Part shown: piece by piece, positions 45,352 through 53,930 of the stretch
Layout of the letters: each line of letters starts with the position of its first letter
Numbering within the stretch: the stretch's first letter is position 1
Source of the DNA: Bacteroidia bacterium
Lineage (GTDB): Bacteria > Bacteroidota > Bacteroidia > Bacteroidales > Paludibacteraceae
Direction: 5' to 3'
Length of the DNA stretch: 64,000 bases
Assembly: GCA_009929375.1 (NCBI GenBank)
Contig: SAAO01000002.1
Coordinates: 1-64,000 of the forward strand
Position numbers and translations under genes: made by a program
The notes under the pieces: generated by a model
Told to the model about the DNA's origin: nothing
The model's database searches: none
The model's input: the letters and a program-made list of their open reading frames with translations, nothing else

Positions 45352-47763
45352 TTACTTCACTATTTTGCGAACAACATTACCAACCTGAACGATATAAACG
45401 CCTGAGTTGTTCAGTTCTACTTTTTCTACAGTTGAGTTTGCTTTGGCATTTACCAGCATTGCGCCCATTGTATTGTAAACCGAATAAGTTTCGCCAATAT
45501 TCAAACCTTCAATTACAATGGCATTGGTGCGGTTGTAAATTCTTATCTCAGAGCCGGGGTTGTTTATGTCTGTGCTTGCCGAAACGGGCTCGAACTGGAA
45601 CAGGAAGCGGAAACGTGTAGCAGGGGCATTGCTCATAAGTATAGCGCCTGTGTTTGTTCCTGCATCGTAGGTGTCAATCTCAAGTCCTTTTCCGGTTGAA
45701 GTCACTATATTATACAGAAAGTACGTATCCTCAGCTGCCATTATTAAACCATATTGACTGCTTCCTTCGGGAGTTGTGTAATTCATGGCCGTTTCCGACA
45801 TTGTGATGCCGTTGAGATAAGTGCCTGAACTGATGTTTTTGAAAGTATAACTGCCGGTTGATACTTCAGCGATTTCCCATTGTGAGTTCGTGCTGGTTAG
45901 TGCAGCATTGTCGGTCGTGGCATATTTCAGATTACCTGTGCCATCAGCATAAAGAATATTCTTCACAGTGCCACCATCTCCGTTATCCACTCCGTAAGAA
46001 TAAATTTTATAATTAGTCGTGGTTGTAGGTGCAATGCGTGGCTGAGCGTTGAAAGTTGACAATGCGGTTTCGAGCTCAGTTTTTGCAGAGTTCAGTTGTG
46101 TAGCTGTTGTTCCGTTTGTCAGTGCAGTTTCTGCAGAAGTTTTTGCTTCCGTAAGCGACGTGACATTTGCTGTAGGGTACATTAAAAACTGTCCGTTTCC
46201 TTTGCGGGGATCAACTACGCTTAAGCGTGTAGCCACCGCTGAAATCTGTGTTTCGAGGGCTGCATATGCAGGAATGTCGCTGTTGTATTGAGCGTAGGCT
46301 GTTTCAAGTGCAGTTTTAGCAGATGTGATGTCGGTCAGTTCGGCGATTGTGGTTCGTGCATTATTTGCATTACCAATAGCCGAATTTAGTGTGCCTTTTA
46401 CGGTGGTAATAAAAGTAGCTGTGCGCATTTCAGCATCGTAGCTAGCTTGTACAGTATTTATGTATGCTGTGAAATCATTGTAAGGAGCCATTCCGCTTGT
46501 AAAAGCAGTTTCTCCGGCTTTCAGATTATCAAGTGCAGTCACGGCTTCCGAAATAGTTGCTTCGGTGTTGTCAATTAAAGTCTGTCCGGCATTCACTAAA
46601 CCGGTAAGTGTTGCTTTCAGGTTTGTGATATAGCCATTGTTGTCGGTTACAGCTGTCATTAAGTTATTGGCAACAATAATTTCGTCGGCAATTGTCGATT
46701 TCAATCCGGCTACTGAAAGCGCTTTCAAATTTACTGTTTTTGTCAAAGTACTACTTTGATAAACTGCCTGAAGTGTAATTGTGGCATCGGCCGAAATGCT
46801 ACCTGCTGATAAAGTAGCTTTCCCAAAATCAGTAGTACTGCGGGTCAGACTTACTTTTGCCTGATCTTCGGTGCTTAGTGTACCCCAGTCGGAAATGCTC
46901 CAGGTAATATCCACATCTTTCGATGACATTGCATTGTTTTGTTCCATGCAATATGCAAATGCTGTGACAGCATATTCTGCATCGACATAGCTTCCGGATA
47001 TGGTTTGAATATTCTCAACACCAGTCATATTTTCTATCCCATCGGCCAATAACGATCCAAAAGTGGTGTTATCGAGTCCACCGGCTTCATAACCTTTAAA
47101 TGCAGTAAAAAGGAATGTCTTTACATCTCCTCCGGCAGCTAATGCAATATTGCTGAAAGTTTTGGTGACACCATTGTAGGTTAGATTTTGTTTTATTAAC
47201 TTATTGTTATCAAGGTCGATAATCAACTCAATATTCGACCAGTTAGCGCGGTTTCCCATTGCCACTGTAGCGTTGTTAGCTCCGGTAGTCCACAGTGCTA
47301 CTCCAGCGGTGTTGTTTGAACCTCCGAATTCGAACACTATATTTCCGGCGGTGTTCTTCAGCGTGTAGGTAGTTCCATTGGTACAATGATAGAATGAAGT
47401 TTTTACATATAACAACCCGGTCAGTGTGTTTTCAAGTGTTTTGTATGCACCACGATTACCGCTCTGTGATGTTTCACCAAATGCTGTTGTTCCGTTGAAT
47501 GAAAATCCCAGAACTTTTCCGGTAGCGCTACCCATTGTCGGGGATACAACTGTTTGTACAACTACTGCCGGAGAACCTCCTGCATCAGTCCAGTTGGTTT
47601 TTAAACTTGTGCCTGCTGTAAAGCTTTCGAAAGTTTCGTTGTTGTACCAGGCAGTTGTGGTGTTAACGCCGTTTGAACTGGGTACCGGAATCGCCTTTTG
47701 AGCAAAAATCCCCGATGTAAAAGCTGTAGCAAACAGCGATAAAAGCAGTGTAATTTTTTTCAT
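45352..47763 (-). CDS. T9SS-secreted protein with type A sorting domain
   Basis: An 803-residue exported protein. It has a signal peptide (about 1-21), an N-terminal beta-rich region (about 30-245) resembling a concanavalin-like lectin fold, and a long middle of helical repeats (about 355-590) with the FIVAR-like pattern A-x-T-x-L-x-x-A-x-x-x-L-x-N. A ricin-like or RICIN-type segment (about 610-710) follows. The C-terminal sorting domain (about 730-803) has IRIYNRTNAIVIEGL, YSVYNTMGAML and VYIVQVGNVVRKIVK. It should reach the surface through the type IX system. Ligand unknown. Confidence 0.85.
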   Translation of the reverse strand: MKKITLLLSLFATAFTSGIFAQKAIPVPSSNGVNTTTAWYNNETFESFTAGTSLKTNWTDAGGSPAVVVQTVVSPTMGSATGKVLGFSFNGTTAFGETSQSGNRGAYKTLENTLTGLLYVKTSFYHCTNGTTYTLKNTAGNIVFEFGGSNNTAGVALWTTGANNATVAMGNRANWSNIELIIDLDNNKLIKQNLTYNGVTKTFSNIALAAGGDVKTFLFTAFKGYEAGGLDNTTFGSLLADGIENMTGVENIQTISGSYVDAEYAVTAFAYCMEQNNAMSSKDVDITWSISDWGTLSTEDQAKVSLTRSTTDFGKATLSAGSISADATITLQAVYQSSTLTKTVNLKALSVAGLKSTIADEIIVANNLMTAVTDNNGYITNLKATLTGLVNAGQTLIDNTEATISEAVTALDNLKAGETAFTSGMAPYNDFTAYINTVQASYDAEMRTATFITTVKGTLNSAIGNANNARTTIAELTDITSAKTALETAYAQYNSDIPAYAALETQISAVATRLSVVDPRKGNGQFLMYPTANVTSLTEAKTSAETALTNGTTATQLNSAKTELETALSTFNAQPRIAPTTTTNYKIYSYGVDNGDGGTVKNILYADGTGNLKYATTDNAALTSTNSQWEIAEVSTGSYTFKNISSGTYLNGITMSETAMNYTTPEGSSQYGLIMAAEDTYFLYNIVTSTGKGLEIDTYDAGTNTGAILMSNAPATRFRFLFQFEPVSASTDINNPGSEIRIYNRTNAIVIEGLNIGETYSVYNTMGAMLVNAKANSTVEKVELNNSGVYIVQVGNVVRKIVK

Positions 47764-48024
47764 GATTTATTAGAATTTTATTTGTGGTTTATGTACTCTG
47801 AATGAATAAAATACATTCGTCGTTTACAGTGCAAAAAAAGTGTATTCTACAGAGTTTATCAATAGAAATTTATACCATAGCATAGATTTTTATGCAAATG
47901 TGAAAGTCAGTGATATCTCTTTGCATTAATTTTAATTAAGTATATGCTAAGTGCTTATCACAATGTTTTTTAGTATTTTTGCCGTTCTGAAAATTGAATT
48001 TTAAACAAATAAAACTTTTTTTGA

Positions 48025-49386
48025 ATGGGAAAATTCTCTAAAGCTTTCTGGGTGGCTAATTCGGTTGAGTTACTCGAGCGTCTGGCTTATTATGCTGTAT
48101 TTATTGTCATTACCTTATATCTCTCGAATGTGTGGGGATTCTCAGACGTGGAAGCCGGTATGATATCCGGTACTTTTTCGGCTTTTCTATATCTACTACC
48201 TACTTTTGCCGGTGCTTTTGCCGATAAAATTGGTTTTCGGTCGGCCATTATCCTGGCTTTTGCCCTGCTTACGCTTGGATACGGTGGGTTGGGGCTTTTG
48301 CCCACTATGCTCGAAGGAGCAGGATTGGTAAACTACGAAATGACTACTACCTTTAGCGGTCTCGAAAACAGTTATTTGCGTTGGTCCATTGTGCCTGTAC
48401 TGGTGTTGATTGTACTGGGAGGGTCGTTTATCAAAGCGGTTATTTCGGGTACCGTGGCTCGCGAAACAACTACTGAAACTCGTGCAAGAGGTTATGCCGT
48501 TTTTTATATGATGGTCAATATCGGTGCTTTTACCGGAAAAACAGTTGTCGATCCGCTTCGTAAAAGTATGGGTGATCAGGGACTTGTATATTTGAACTTT
48601 TTCTCAGCTGCCATGACTCTGTTAGCGCTTGTAGCTGTGTTTTTCTTTTATAAATCGGCCAAAACCGAAGGTCAGGGAAAAAGCTTTACTGAAATTGGTC
48701 GCGGAATGTGGAAAGTGCTAACCAATGCTCGTTTGATGATTTTGATATTGATTATCAGTGGTTTTTGGATGATACAAAGTCAGATGTATGCTACCATGCC
48801 TAAATATGTGATTCGCCTGATTGGGGAGGATGCTTCGCCGGGTTGGTATGCCAATGTGAATCCGCTGATTGTGTTTGTACTCGTAAATTTCATTACGTCG
48901 TTTATGAAAAAACGTACGGCTATCACCTCTATGACCATCGGAATGCTGATCATTCCGCTTTCGGCGCTTGTGATGGCAGGAGGAACGCTCGTGGGTACCG
49001 ATTATATTTTGGGATTGCACCCGGTAGCGTTTATGATGATAGTGGGAATTGCCATGCAAGCGGTGGCCGAATGTTTTATTTCGCCACGTTTTCTTGAGTA
49101 TTTCTCATTGCAGTCGCCCAAAGGCGAGGAGGGGCTTTATCTCGGATTCAGTCATCTGCATTCTTTCTTTTCCTATCTGTTTGCGTTTGGTTTGTCAGGC
49201 TTTTTGCTCGAAAAATATCTTCCTGATCCACGTGGTTTTGCATCGCCCGAAGCTTATGCAGCAGCCACGCAAAATGCTCATTACATTTGGTTTGTATTTG
49301 TAGGAATCGGTCTTGTTTCGGCTGTGGCCCTGCTTATTTATGGCTATGTAACCCGCAAAATGGACCAAAAGAAAGTTGTAAATTAA
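48025..49386 (+). CDS. POT/PTR-type MFS transporter
   Basis: A 453-residue polytopic protein of twelve or more helices in the major facilitator superfamily. The N-terminus (FWVANSVELLERLAYYAVFIVITLYL) has the E-x-x-E-R pattern of proton-coupled oligopeptide transporters, as does the following GAFADKIGFRSAI loop. Peptide uptake would agree with the dipeptidyl-peptidase encoded 4 kb away, but the substrate is inferred. A -7 box (TATTTTTG) is at 47974-47981. Confidence 0.85.
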   Translation: MGKFSKAFWVANSVELLERLAYYAVFIVITLYLSNVWGFSDVEAGMISGTFSAFLYLLPTFAGAFADKIGFRSAIILAFALLTLGYGGLGLLPTMLEGAGLVNYEMTTTFSGLENSYLRWSIVPVLVLIVLGGSFIKAVISGTVARETTTETRARGYAVFYMMVNIGAFTGKTVVDPLRKSMGDQGLVYLNFFSAAMTLLALVAVFFFYKSAKTEGQGKSFTEIGRGMWKVLTNARLMILILIISGFWMIQSQMYATMPKYVIRLIGEDASPGWYANVNPLIVFVLVNFITSFMKKRTAITSMTIGMLIIPLSALVMAGGTLVGTDYILGLHPVAFMMIVGIAMQAVAECFISPRFLEYFSLQSPKGEEGLYLGFSHLHSFFSYLFAFGLSGFLLEKYLPDPRGFASPEAYAAATQNAHYIWFVFVGIGLVSAVALLIYGYVTRKMDQKKVVN

Positions 49387-49531
49387 TTTTGGGGTTTCGG
49401 AAGCTCAGGTAGTTGTTGGGACAGAATAATCATCCGGAAATAGATAATCCGTATAATTTCTACCATTTTTTGTATTATTTCAGAAAACATATATCGCTTT
49501 TTAAGTACTTGAATCTAAAAATTAAATTTCT

Positions 49532-50095
49532 ATGGAAATTGAACAAATTCAGCAAAAGATCTTCGAGATTCGCGGACAAAAAGTAATGTTGGATCGTGAC
49601 TTAGCCGAAATGTATGGTGTAGAAACTAAGCGTTTGAATGAACAAATCAAACGTAACATGAAACGATTCCCTGAAGATTTCATGTTCCAACTTACAAAAG
49701 AAGAATTTCAAAACTTGAAGTCGCAATTTGCGACTTCAAGTTGGGGCGGTACGAGAAAACTACCATACGTTTTCACTGAACTTGGTGTAGCAATGTTGAG
49801 TAGCGTATTGAATTCCGATATTGCAATAGAAATCAATATGGACATTATGCGCGCATTTATTACCATTCGCCATCATGTATTGAATTTGCCAAATAATAAA
49901 GTAGAAGAAATTAAAAATGAGCTTTTTGAGCTAAAGGCTTATCTCGAAGAGGTTTTTACTGATCAAAACGATCTCAACGAAGATACACGCATGCAAATTG
50001 AGCTGATAAATCAGTCTTTGGCAGAGCTGCAAGCCGAAAAAATGACTACTAAAAAACCTCTGAGGCGAATAGGATACATAAGGGATGATGAATGA
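49532..50095 (+). CDS. ORF6N domain protein
   Basis: A 187-residue protein with an N-terminal ORF6N domain (about 5-95; [20 protein letters not shown] and [14 protein letters not shown]), known from phage antirepressors and KilA-N-related proteins. The C-terminal half is helical, with a coiled coil. DNA binding is expected. No phage genes are nearby. The coding sequence contains a 31-bp perfect palindrome at 49712-49742, encoding NLKSQFATS. Confidence 0.92.
   Translation: MEIEQIQQKIFEIRGQKVMLDRDLAEMYGVETKRLNEQIKRNMKRFPEDFMFQLTKEEFQNLKSQFATSSWGGTRKLPYVFTELGVAMLSSVLNSDIAIEINMDIMRAFITIRHHVLNLPNNKVEEIKNELFELKAYLEEVFTDQNDLNEDTRMQIELINQSLAELQAEKMTTKKPLRRIGYIRDDE
49712..49742. repeat. 31-bp perfect palindrome inside the ORF6N gene
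   Basis: Arms of 15 bp (49712-49726 and 49728-49742) around a single central base. The left arm begins AACTTGAAG and the right ends CTTCAAGTT. It lies in the coding region for residues about 61-71 of the ORF6N protein. No error in the reading frame results. Confidence 0.95.
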
Positions 50096-50219
50096 GAGCA
50101 ATGATTCAAGCACCACATTGCTGAAATGCATATTTACGGCTCTGTGCGCCATGAATTAGATGAAAAAATGTGTTTGACTGCTGAATAAAATTTTTACGGA
50201 ATAAGATTCCGTTATCAAA

Positions 50220-51107
50220 ATGCTGAAAATTATCAAAAGCTACATGATGCCCATTGCCATGACGTTGGGTGTCGTATTTCACAATCAGGTGGGAATCCTT
50301 TCATTTATGATTCCCTACCTGATTTTTATCATGTTGCTGTTTACCTACAGCAAACTCTCGCTTTCGGGATTACGTTTTACCCGAATGCATTTCTATCTTA
50401 TTGCCTTTCAGATAGTGGGAAGTGTGGCGGTTTACCTGGCACTTCGGCCTGTCAACGAAATTCTGGCTCAGGGTGTGATGATTTGCGTACTTGCACCTAC
50501 AGCAACAGCTGCACCCGTTATTGCCGGAATGTTGCGTGGAAATGTGGCAAGTCTCACTGCTTATAGCCTTATCAGCAATTTTACAGTCGCTTTTTTTGCG
50601 CCGCTTTTCTTTTCGTTTGTGGGTTACAACGAACTTCCTTTTTTCGAGTCGGTGTTAGAGATTTCGAAAAAAGTAGCTGTTTTGCTCATTACTCCTTTTG
50701 TGGCGGCTCTGCTTATCAATAAATTTCTTCCCGCAACCGGAAAAGTTATACGTCGTTTTTCAGGTGCGTCGTTCTACCTTTGGAGTCTGGCACTTATAGT
50801 GGTTACGGGGCGCACGGTGCAGTTTGTCATCGATCAGGGAATGGATCACTTTTGGGTGGAAGTAGCTATGGGCGTGTTGGCGCTGGTGGTTTGTCTCACA
50901 CAGTTTCTCACAGGCCGGAGAATTGGTCGCAAATACGACGACACGGTGGCCGGCGGTCAGGGACTCGGTCAGAAAAACACCGTGCTGGCTATTTGGATGG
51001 CTCAGACTTTTCTGAATCCCATTTCATCCATTGCGCCCGGTGCTTATGTGCTCTGGCAAAATATGTTTAACTCGTGGCAGGTGTGGCGAGCCCGCAAAAC
51101 ACTCTGA
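50220..51107 (+). CDS. BASS family (bile acid:sodium symporter) transporter
   Basis: A 295-residue membrane protein with nine or ten hydrophobic segments and the BASS-type crossover motifs (CVLAPTATAAPVIAGMLRGN and SNFTVAFFAPLFF). Substrates of bacterial members include bile salts, pantoate and other organic anions; the substrate here is unknown. The ATG at 50220 is the first in frame. It converges on the efflux operon, with its stop 1 bp from the permease stop. Confidence 0.85.
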   Translation: MLKIIKSYMMPIAMTLGVVFHNQVGILSFMIPYLIFIMLLFTYSKLSLSGLRFTRMHFYLIAFQIVGSVAVYLALRPVNEILAQGVMICVLAPTATAAPVIAGMLRGNVASLTAYSLISNFTVAFFAPLFFSFVGYNELPFFESVLEISKKVAVLLITPFVAALLINKFLPATGKVIRRFSGASFYLWSLALIVVTGRTVQFVIDQGMDHFWVEVAMGVLALVVCLTQFLTGRRIGRKYDDTVAGGQGLGQKNTVLAIWMAQTFLNPISSIAPGAYVLWQNMFNSWQVWRARKTL

Positions 51108-51108
51108 A

Positions 51109-52221
51109 TTATTGTGTTTTGCGGTAACTTATCACAGCCCATGTATTGAAAAACACTGCAAATAGAACAAGTACAATCAGTTCTTTCATTAACCCTCCAA
51201 ATCCACTTCCTTTCAGGTAGATGGCTCGCATAACATCCGTTAAGTGTTTCAATGGATTAAAGGCAGCTATCCATTGCGCCCACTCGGGCATGCTTTGTAC
51301 CGGAGTATAAAGTCCACTCAGCATAATAAAAATCATCATAAAGAAAAATACGATGAAAAATGCCTGCTGCATGGTGTGCGCATAGTTCGAAATGATAATG
51401 CCAAGTCCCGAAATGCCAAATACATATACAATTGTAAATCCGTAAAGCACATAAAAATGTCCGGCAGGAATTAATCCATACACCAGCCACGCAATTATGA
51501 TGCCGATGCTTATGGCAATGATCCCAACAATCCAGTAAGGAATCAGTTTGGCAATAATAAAGGTGAATTTCGGAACGGGTGTCACATTCATTTGCTCCAT
51601 TGTACCCAGTTCTTTTTCGAACACAATAGATGCTGCCGGGAAAAATCCACACACCAAAGTGAGAATCATGACCATAAGCGCAGGAACCATAAAAACCTGA
51701 TAATTGAGGTGCTTATTGAAACGATATTGCTCGTCGATCTGAATAGGCATAAGCCCGTTTTTGGCACCCTGCGGAAACTGTTTCGAAAGATTCGACTGAT
51801 TGAAATTTGAAATAATGCCCGAAATATAAGTCATTCCCACACTTCCTTTCATCCCATTTACCGCATTGGCCGAAATCATTACCTTTACACCTGTACCTGT
51901 TGTAATATCTTTTTCGAAATGCTGGGGAATCTCGATAATCAAATCCGATTCGTTTTTTTCAATGCTTTTCAGCGCGTCATTGTAGCCATTCGATACATTG
52001 GTAATTTTGAAATACCCCGAAGCTGTAATGGCCTCCACAAGTTGATGCGACATTCTGCTGTGGTCGTTGTCGATCACGCTCAGGTTCAGATTGCTGATTT
52101 CGTAGCTCGCCGCCCACGGAAAAACCAGCAACACCATTATCGGAAACATGAAAATCATTTTTGGCATAAACGGATGCCTTATGATTTGCCGGAACTCTTT
52201 TTTTAATAAATATTTTATCAT
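51109..52221 (-). CDS. ABC-2 type permease of an efflux system (second permease)
   Basis: A 370-residue ABC-2 permease. One helix at about 22-40 is followed by a large periplasmic domain (about 45-175) and five helices (about 180-365) with the loop EKELGTMEQMNVTPV. This is the YbhS/YbhR-like layout. It is the last gene of the operon tetR-tolC-hlyD-ABC-ABC-four-helix-permease-permease. The first permease has the same architecture, and the two should form a heterodimer. Confidence 0.92.
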   Translation of the reverse strand: MIKYLLKKEFRQIIRHPFMPKMIFMFPIMVLLVFPWAASYEISNLNLSVIDNDHSRMSHQLVEAITASGYFKITNVSNGYNDALKSIEKNESDLIIEIPQHFEKDITTGTGVKVMISANAVNGMKGSVGMTYISGIISNFNQSNLSKQFPQGAKNGLMPIQIDEQYRFNKHLNYQVFMVPALMVMILTLVCGFFPAASIVFEKELGTMEQMNVTPVPKFTFIIAKLIPYWIVGIIAISIGIIIAWLVYGLIPAGHFYVLYGFTIVYVFGISGLGIIISNYAHTMQQAFFIVFFFMMIFIMLSGLYTPVQSMPEWAQWIAAFNPLKHLTDVMRAIYLKGSGFGGLMKELIVLVLFAVFFNTWAVISYRKTQ

Positions 52222-52257
52222 AATTGTTTTCTAATTTGGTGTTTGGTGGAATTCATT

Positions 52258-52283
52258 TAGTGACAAGTCTCGACTTGTCACTA
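52258..52283. repeat. TAGTGACAAGTC palindrome between the two permease genes
   Basis: Perfect 12-bp arms (52258-52269 and 52272-52283) around TC. The last three bases of the right arm are the stop codon of the upstream permease (TAG on the minus strand). The hairpin has no T-run, so it is not an ordinary terminator. It could protect or process the mRNA between the permease cistrons. Confidence 0.85.
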
Positions 52284-53387
52284 CTCCAGTCGCACTTTAA
52301 ACTTCTTTACACTTGCAATTACAAGCAATACGGCCATTACGCTCAGCACAGCCACATCGGTTCCCACATCGGTGATGCTCAAACCTTTTATCATTATGGT
52401 TTTTACAGCGTCGATATACCAGCGGGCAGGAACAAAATTGGAGATAAACCGCAGTATGCCCGGCATGTTTTCAATGGGAAAAATCATGCCCGAAAGCAGC
52501 ATTACGGGGAGCATTAAACCCATTCCCGAAATAAACATAGCTGCAAGCTGCGTACTGGTAATGGTTGAAATAAGCAGTCCAAGTGCCAGCGAAACAAATA
52601 TATAAAGCAGCGAAATGAAAACCAGACTTATAAAACTTCCTGACACGGGCACATGAAGTACATATACCGAAAGCAGCATGATGGTTGCAAAGTTGATGAC
52701 CGACAGCACAAAATAGGGAGCAATTTTCGACAGCATGGTGTAAATGGGCTTCATAGGCGAAACGAGCAGAATTTCCATCGTTCCCATTTCTTTTTCACGT
52801 ACAATGGCAATGGAAGTCATCATTGCACAAATAAGCAGCATAATCATGCCCAGTACGCCCGGTACAAAATTATAGGCGCTGATCATTTGCGGATTGTAGA
52901 GCATTTTAACCTCAGGTTGGATCATTCCGGCCGCGCTTTGCACGGGCATTAATTCCTGCCGGTAACTGTTGATAATGTTTCCCGCATAAAATACAAACGA
53001 GGTGGCTGCATTCGGGTCTGTCGCATCGGCAATCAGTTGAATATGCGCTTTCCCATCGTGTGTAAGTTTTTTCGAAAAACCATTTTCGAAAATGATTGCC
53101 AGTTTGGCTGTTCCATCCCTGAAGGCATTGTCGATGTCACCGGAGTTGTGCGCAATCACGGCTATTTCAAAATACTGACTCGCATCAATTCTTTCGATCA
53201 ACTGATGTGTTACCTCATCGGCCTGATTGGCAAGAACCACTACTTTGGTATTTTTTACCTCGGTGGACATGGCAAATCCAAACAGAATAATTTGAATCAC
53301 AGGCATCAGCAACAGTATCATAACTGTTGTTTTATCTCTGAAGATATGTCGGAATTCCTTTCGGATAAATGATAAAAGTTGTTTCAT
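52281..53387 (-). CDS. ABC-2 type permease of an efflux system (first permease)
   Basis: A 368-residue ABC-2 permease. Helix 1 at about 20-40, a periplasmic domain (about 45-170) and five C-terminal helices with the coupling loop EKEMGTMEILLVSPMKP. It pairs with the permease downstream. A phased 7-bp repeat array begins 4 bp upstream of its start codon, where a four-helix-bundle gene separates it from its ATPase genes. Confidence 0.92.
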   Translation of the reverse strand: MKQLLSFIRKEFRHIFRDKTTVMILLLMPVIQIILFGFAMSTEVKNTKVVVLANQADEVTHQLIERIDASQYFEIAVIAHNSGDIDNAFRDGTAKLAIIFENGFSKKLTHDGKAHIQLIADATDPNAATSFVFYAGNIINSYRQELMPVQSAAGMIQPEVKMLYNPQMISAYNFVPGVLGMIMLLICAMMTSIAIVREKEMGTMEILLVSPMKPIYTMLSKIAPYFVLSVINFATIMLLSVYVLHVPVSGSFISLVFISLLYIFVSLALGLLISTITSTQLAAMFISGMGLMLPVMLLSGMIFPIENMPGILRFISNFVPARWYIDAVKTIMIKGLSITDVGTDVAVLSVMAVLLVIASVKKFKVRLE

Positions 53388-53391
53388 GGGT

Positions 53392-53454
53392 AGTTAATTG
53401 ACAGTTGATAGTTGACAATGCATAATTGTCAATTGTCCACTGTCCACTATCAAT
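53392..53454 (-). repeat. Phased 7-bp array, left flank of the four-helix-bundle gene
   Basis: Nine consecutive 7-bp units without a phase slip. The first units read TTGACAG or TTGATAG; after a central TGCATAA the later ones read TTGTCAA or CTGTCCA, which are the same words on the other strand. The array is therefore an imperfect palindrome with a perfect 8-bp core hairpin (TTGACAAT / ATTGTCAA). It extends from 4 bp before the permease start codon across the stop codon of the four-helix-bundle gene. Confidence 0.9.
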
Positions 53455-53806
53455 TGTTTTTGTTTTTCTTCGATGTTTTAATAATACTTATCAGAAGCTT
53501 AATAATTTCCCTGCAATCTTCAACCACAGATTCAAATACCTTAGACTCCAGGTAATCGCTGTCGTGAAGTAGCATGAGCCAATACTCCGTTTCATTTGCT
53601 TCTTTAAGGGCTATATTCATTTTGTGGATGAAGTCAGCTTTCGACTCACCATGTTCTGCTTCTTTGATTAAGGCTCCAATCGCAGTCCCGCTTCTCAGCA
53701 GTTGCTTTGATAAAACAAATTCTTTCTGTTCTGTACTCAAAAATCTGTATGCTTTTATTATTCTTAATGCAAAAGCGTATGATTTATTTTTTACTGTATT
53801 TTCCAT
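53450..53806 (-). CDS. Four-helix bundle protein (23S rRNA IVP / Avd-like family)
   Basis: A 118-residue helical protein of the four-helix-bundle family, named for genes lying in 23S rRNA intervening sequences and related to the Avd accessory protein of diversity-generating retroelements. Family signature: SKQLLRSGTAIGALIKEAEHG, then DFIHKMNIALKEANETEYW. A basic tail (KTSKKNKNN) ends it. No rRNA gene, reverse transcriptase or variable repeat is near. It separates the ATPase genes from the permease genes and has phased 7-bp arrays on both sides. The ATG at 53806 gives the family length; a TTG at 53860 lies inside the array. Function unknown. Confidence 0.9.
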   Translation of the reverse strand: MENTVKNKSYAFALRIIKAYRFLSTEQKEFVLSKQLLRSGTAIGALIKEAEHGESKADFIHKMNIALKEANETEYWLMLLHDSDYLESKVFESVVEDCREIIKLLISIIKTSKKNKNN

Positions 53807-53853
53807 AATATGCCGGTTGTAAGATTGTTTAAGGTTTCTTCTGTTTCCTGAAT

Positions 53854-53930
53854 TTGTCAACTGTGCATTATCAACTATGCATTGCCAATTATCAACTTAC
53901 CATTGTGCATTGTCAACTGTCAACTATCCA
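53854..53930 (-). repeat. Phased 7-bp array, right flank of the four-helix-bundle gene
   Basis: Eleven consecutive 7-bp units in perfect phase (types TTGTCAA, CTATCAA and TTGTGCA on the plus strand). All are in one orientation, the same words as the right half of the left-flank array. It covers the stop codon and last three codons of the downstream-facing ATPase gene. On the coding strand most units carry TGA. The 47 bp between the array and the four-helix ATG hold no recognisable site. Confidence 0.92.

Noticed and set aside
49532-50095. Prophage remnant around the ORF6N gene
   Set aside because: The neighbours are an MFS transporter and a BASS transporter. There is no integrase, att site or structural gene.
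53450-53806. 23S rRNA intervening sequence or diversity-generating retroelement
   Set aside because: No rRNA sequence, reverse transcriptase or template/variable repeat pair is near the four-helix-bundle gene.
53858-53860. TTG start at 53860 for the four-helix-bundle protein
   Set aside because: It lies inside the repeat array and adds 18 non-family residues. The ATG at 53806 gives the usual length.
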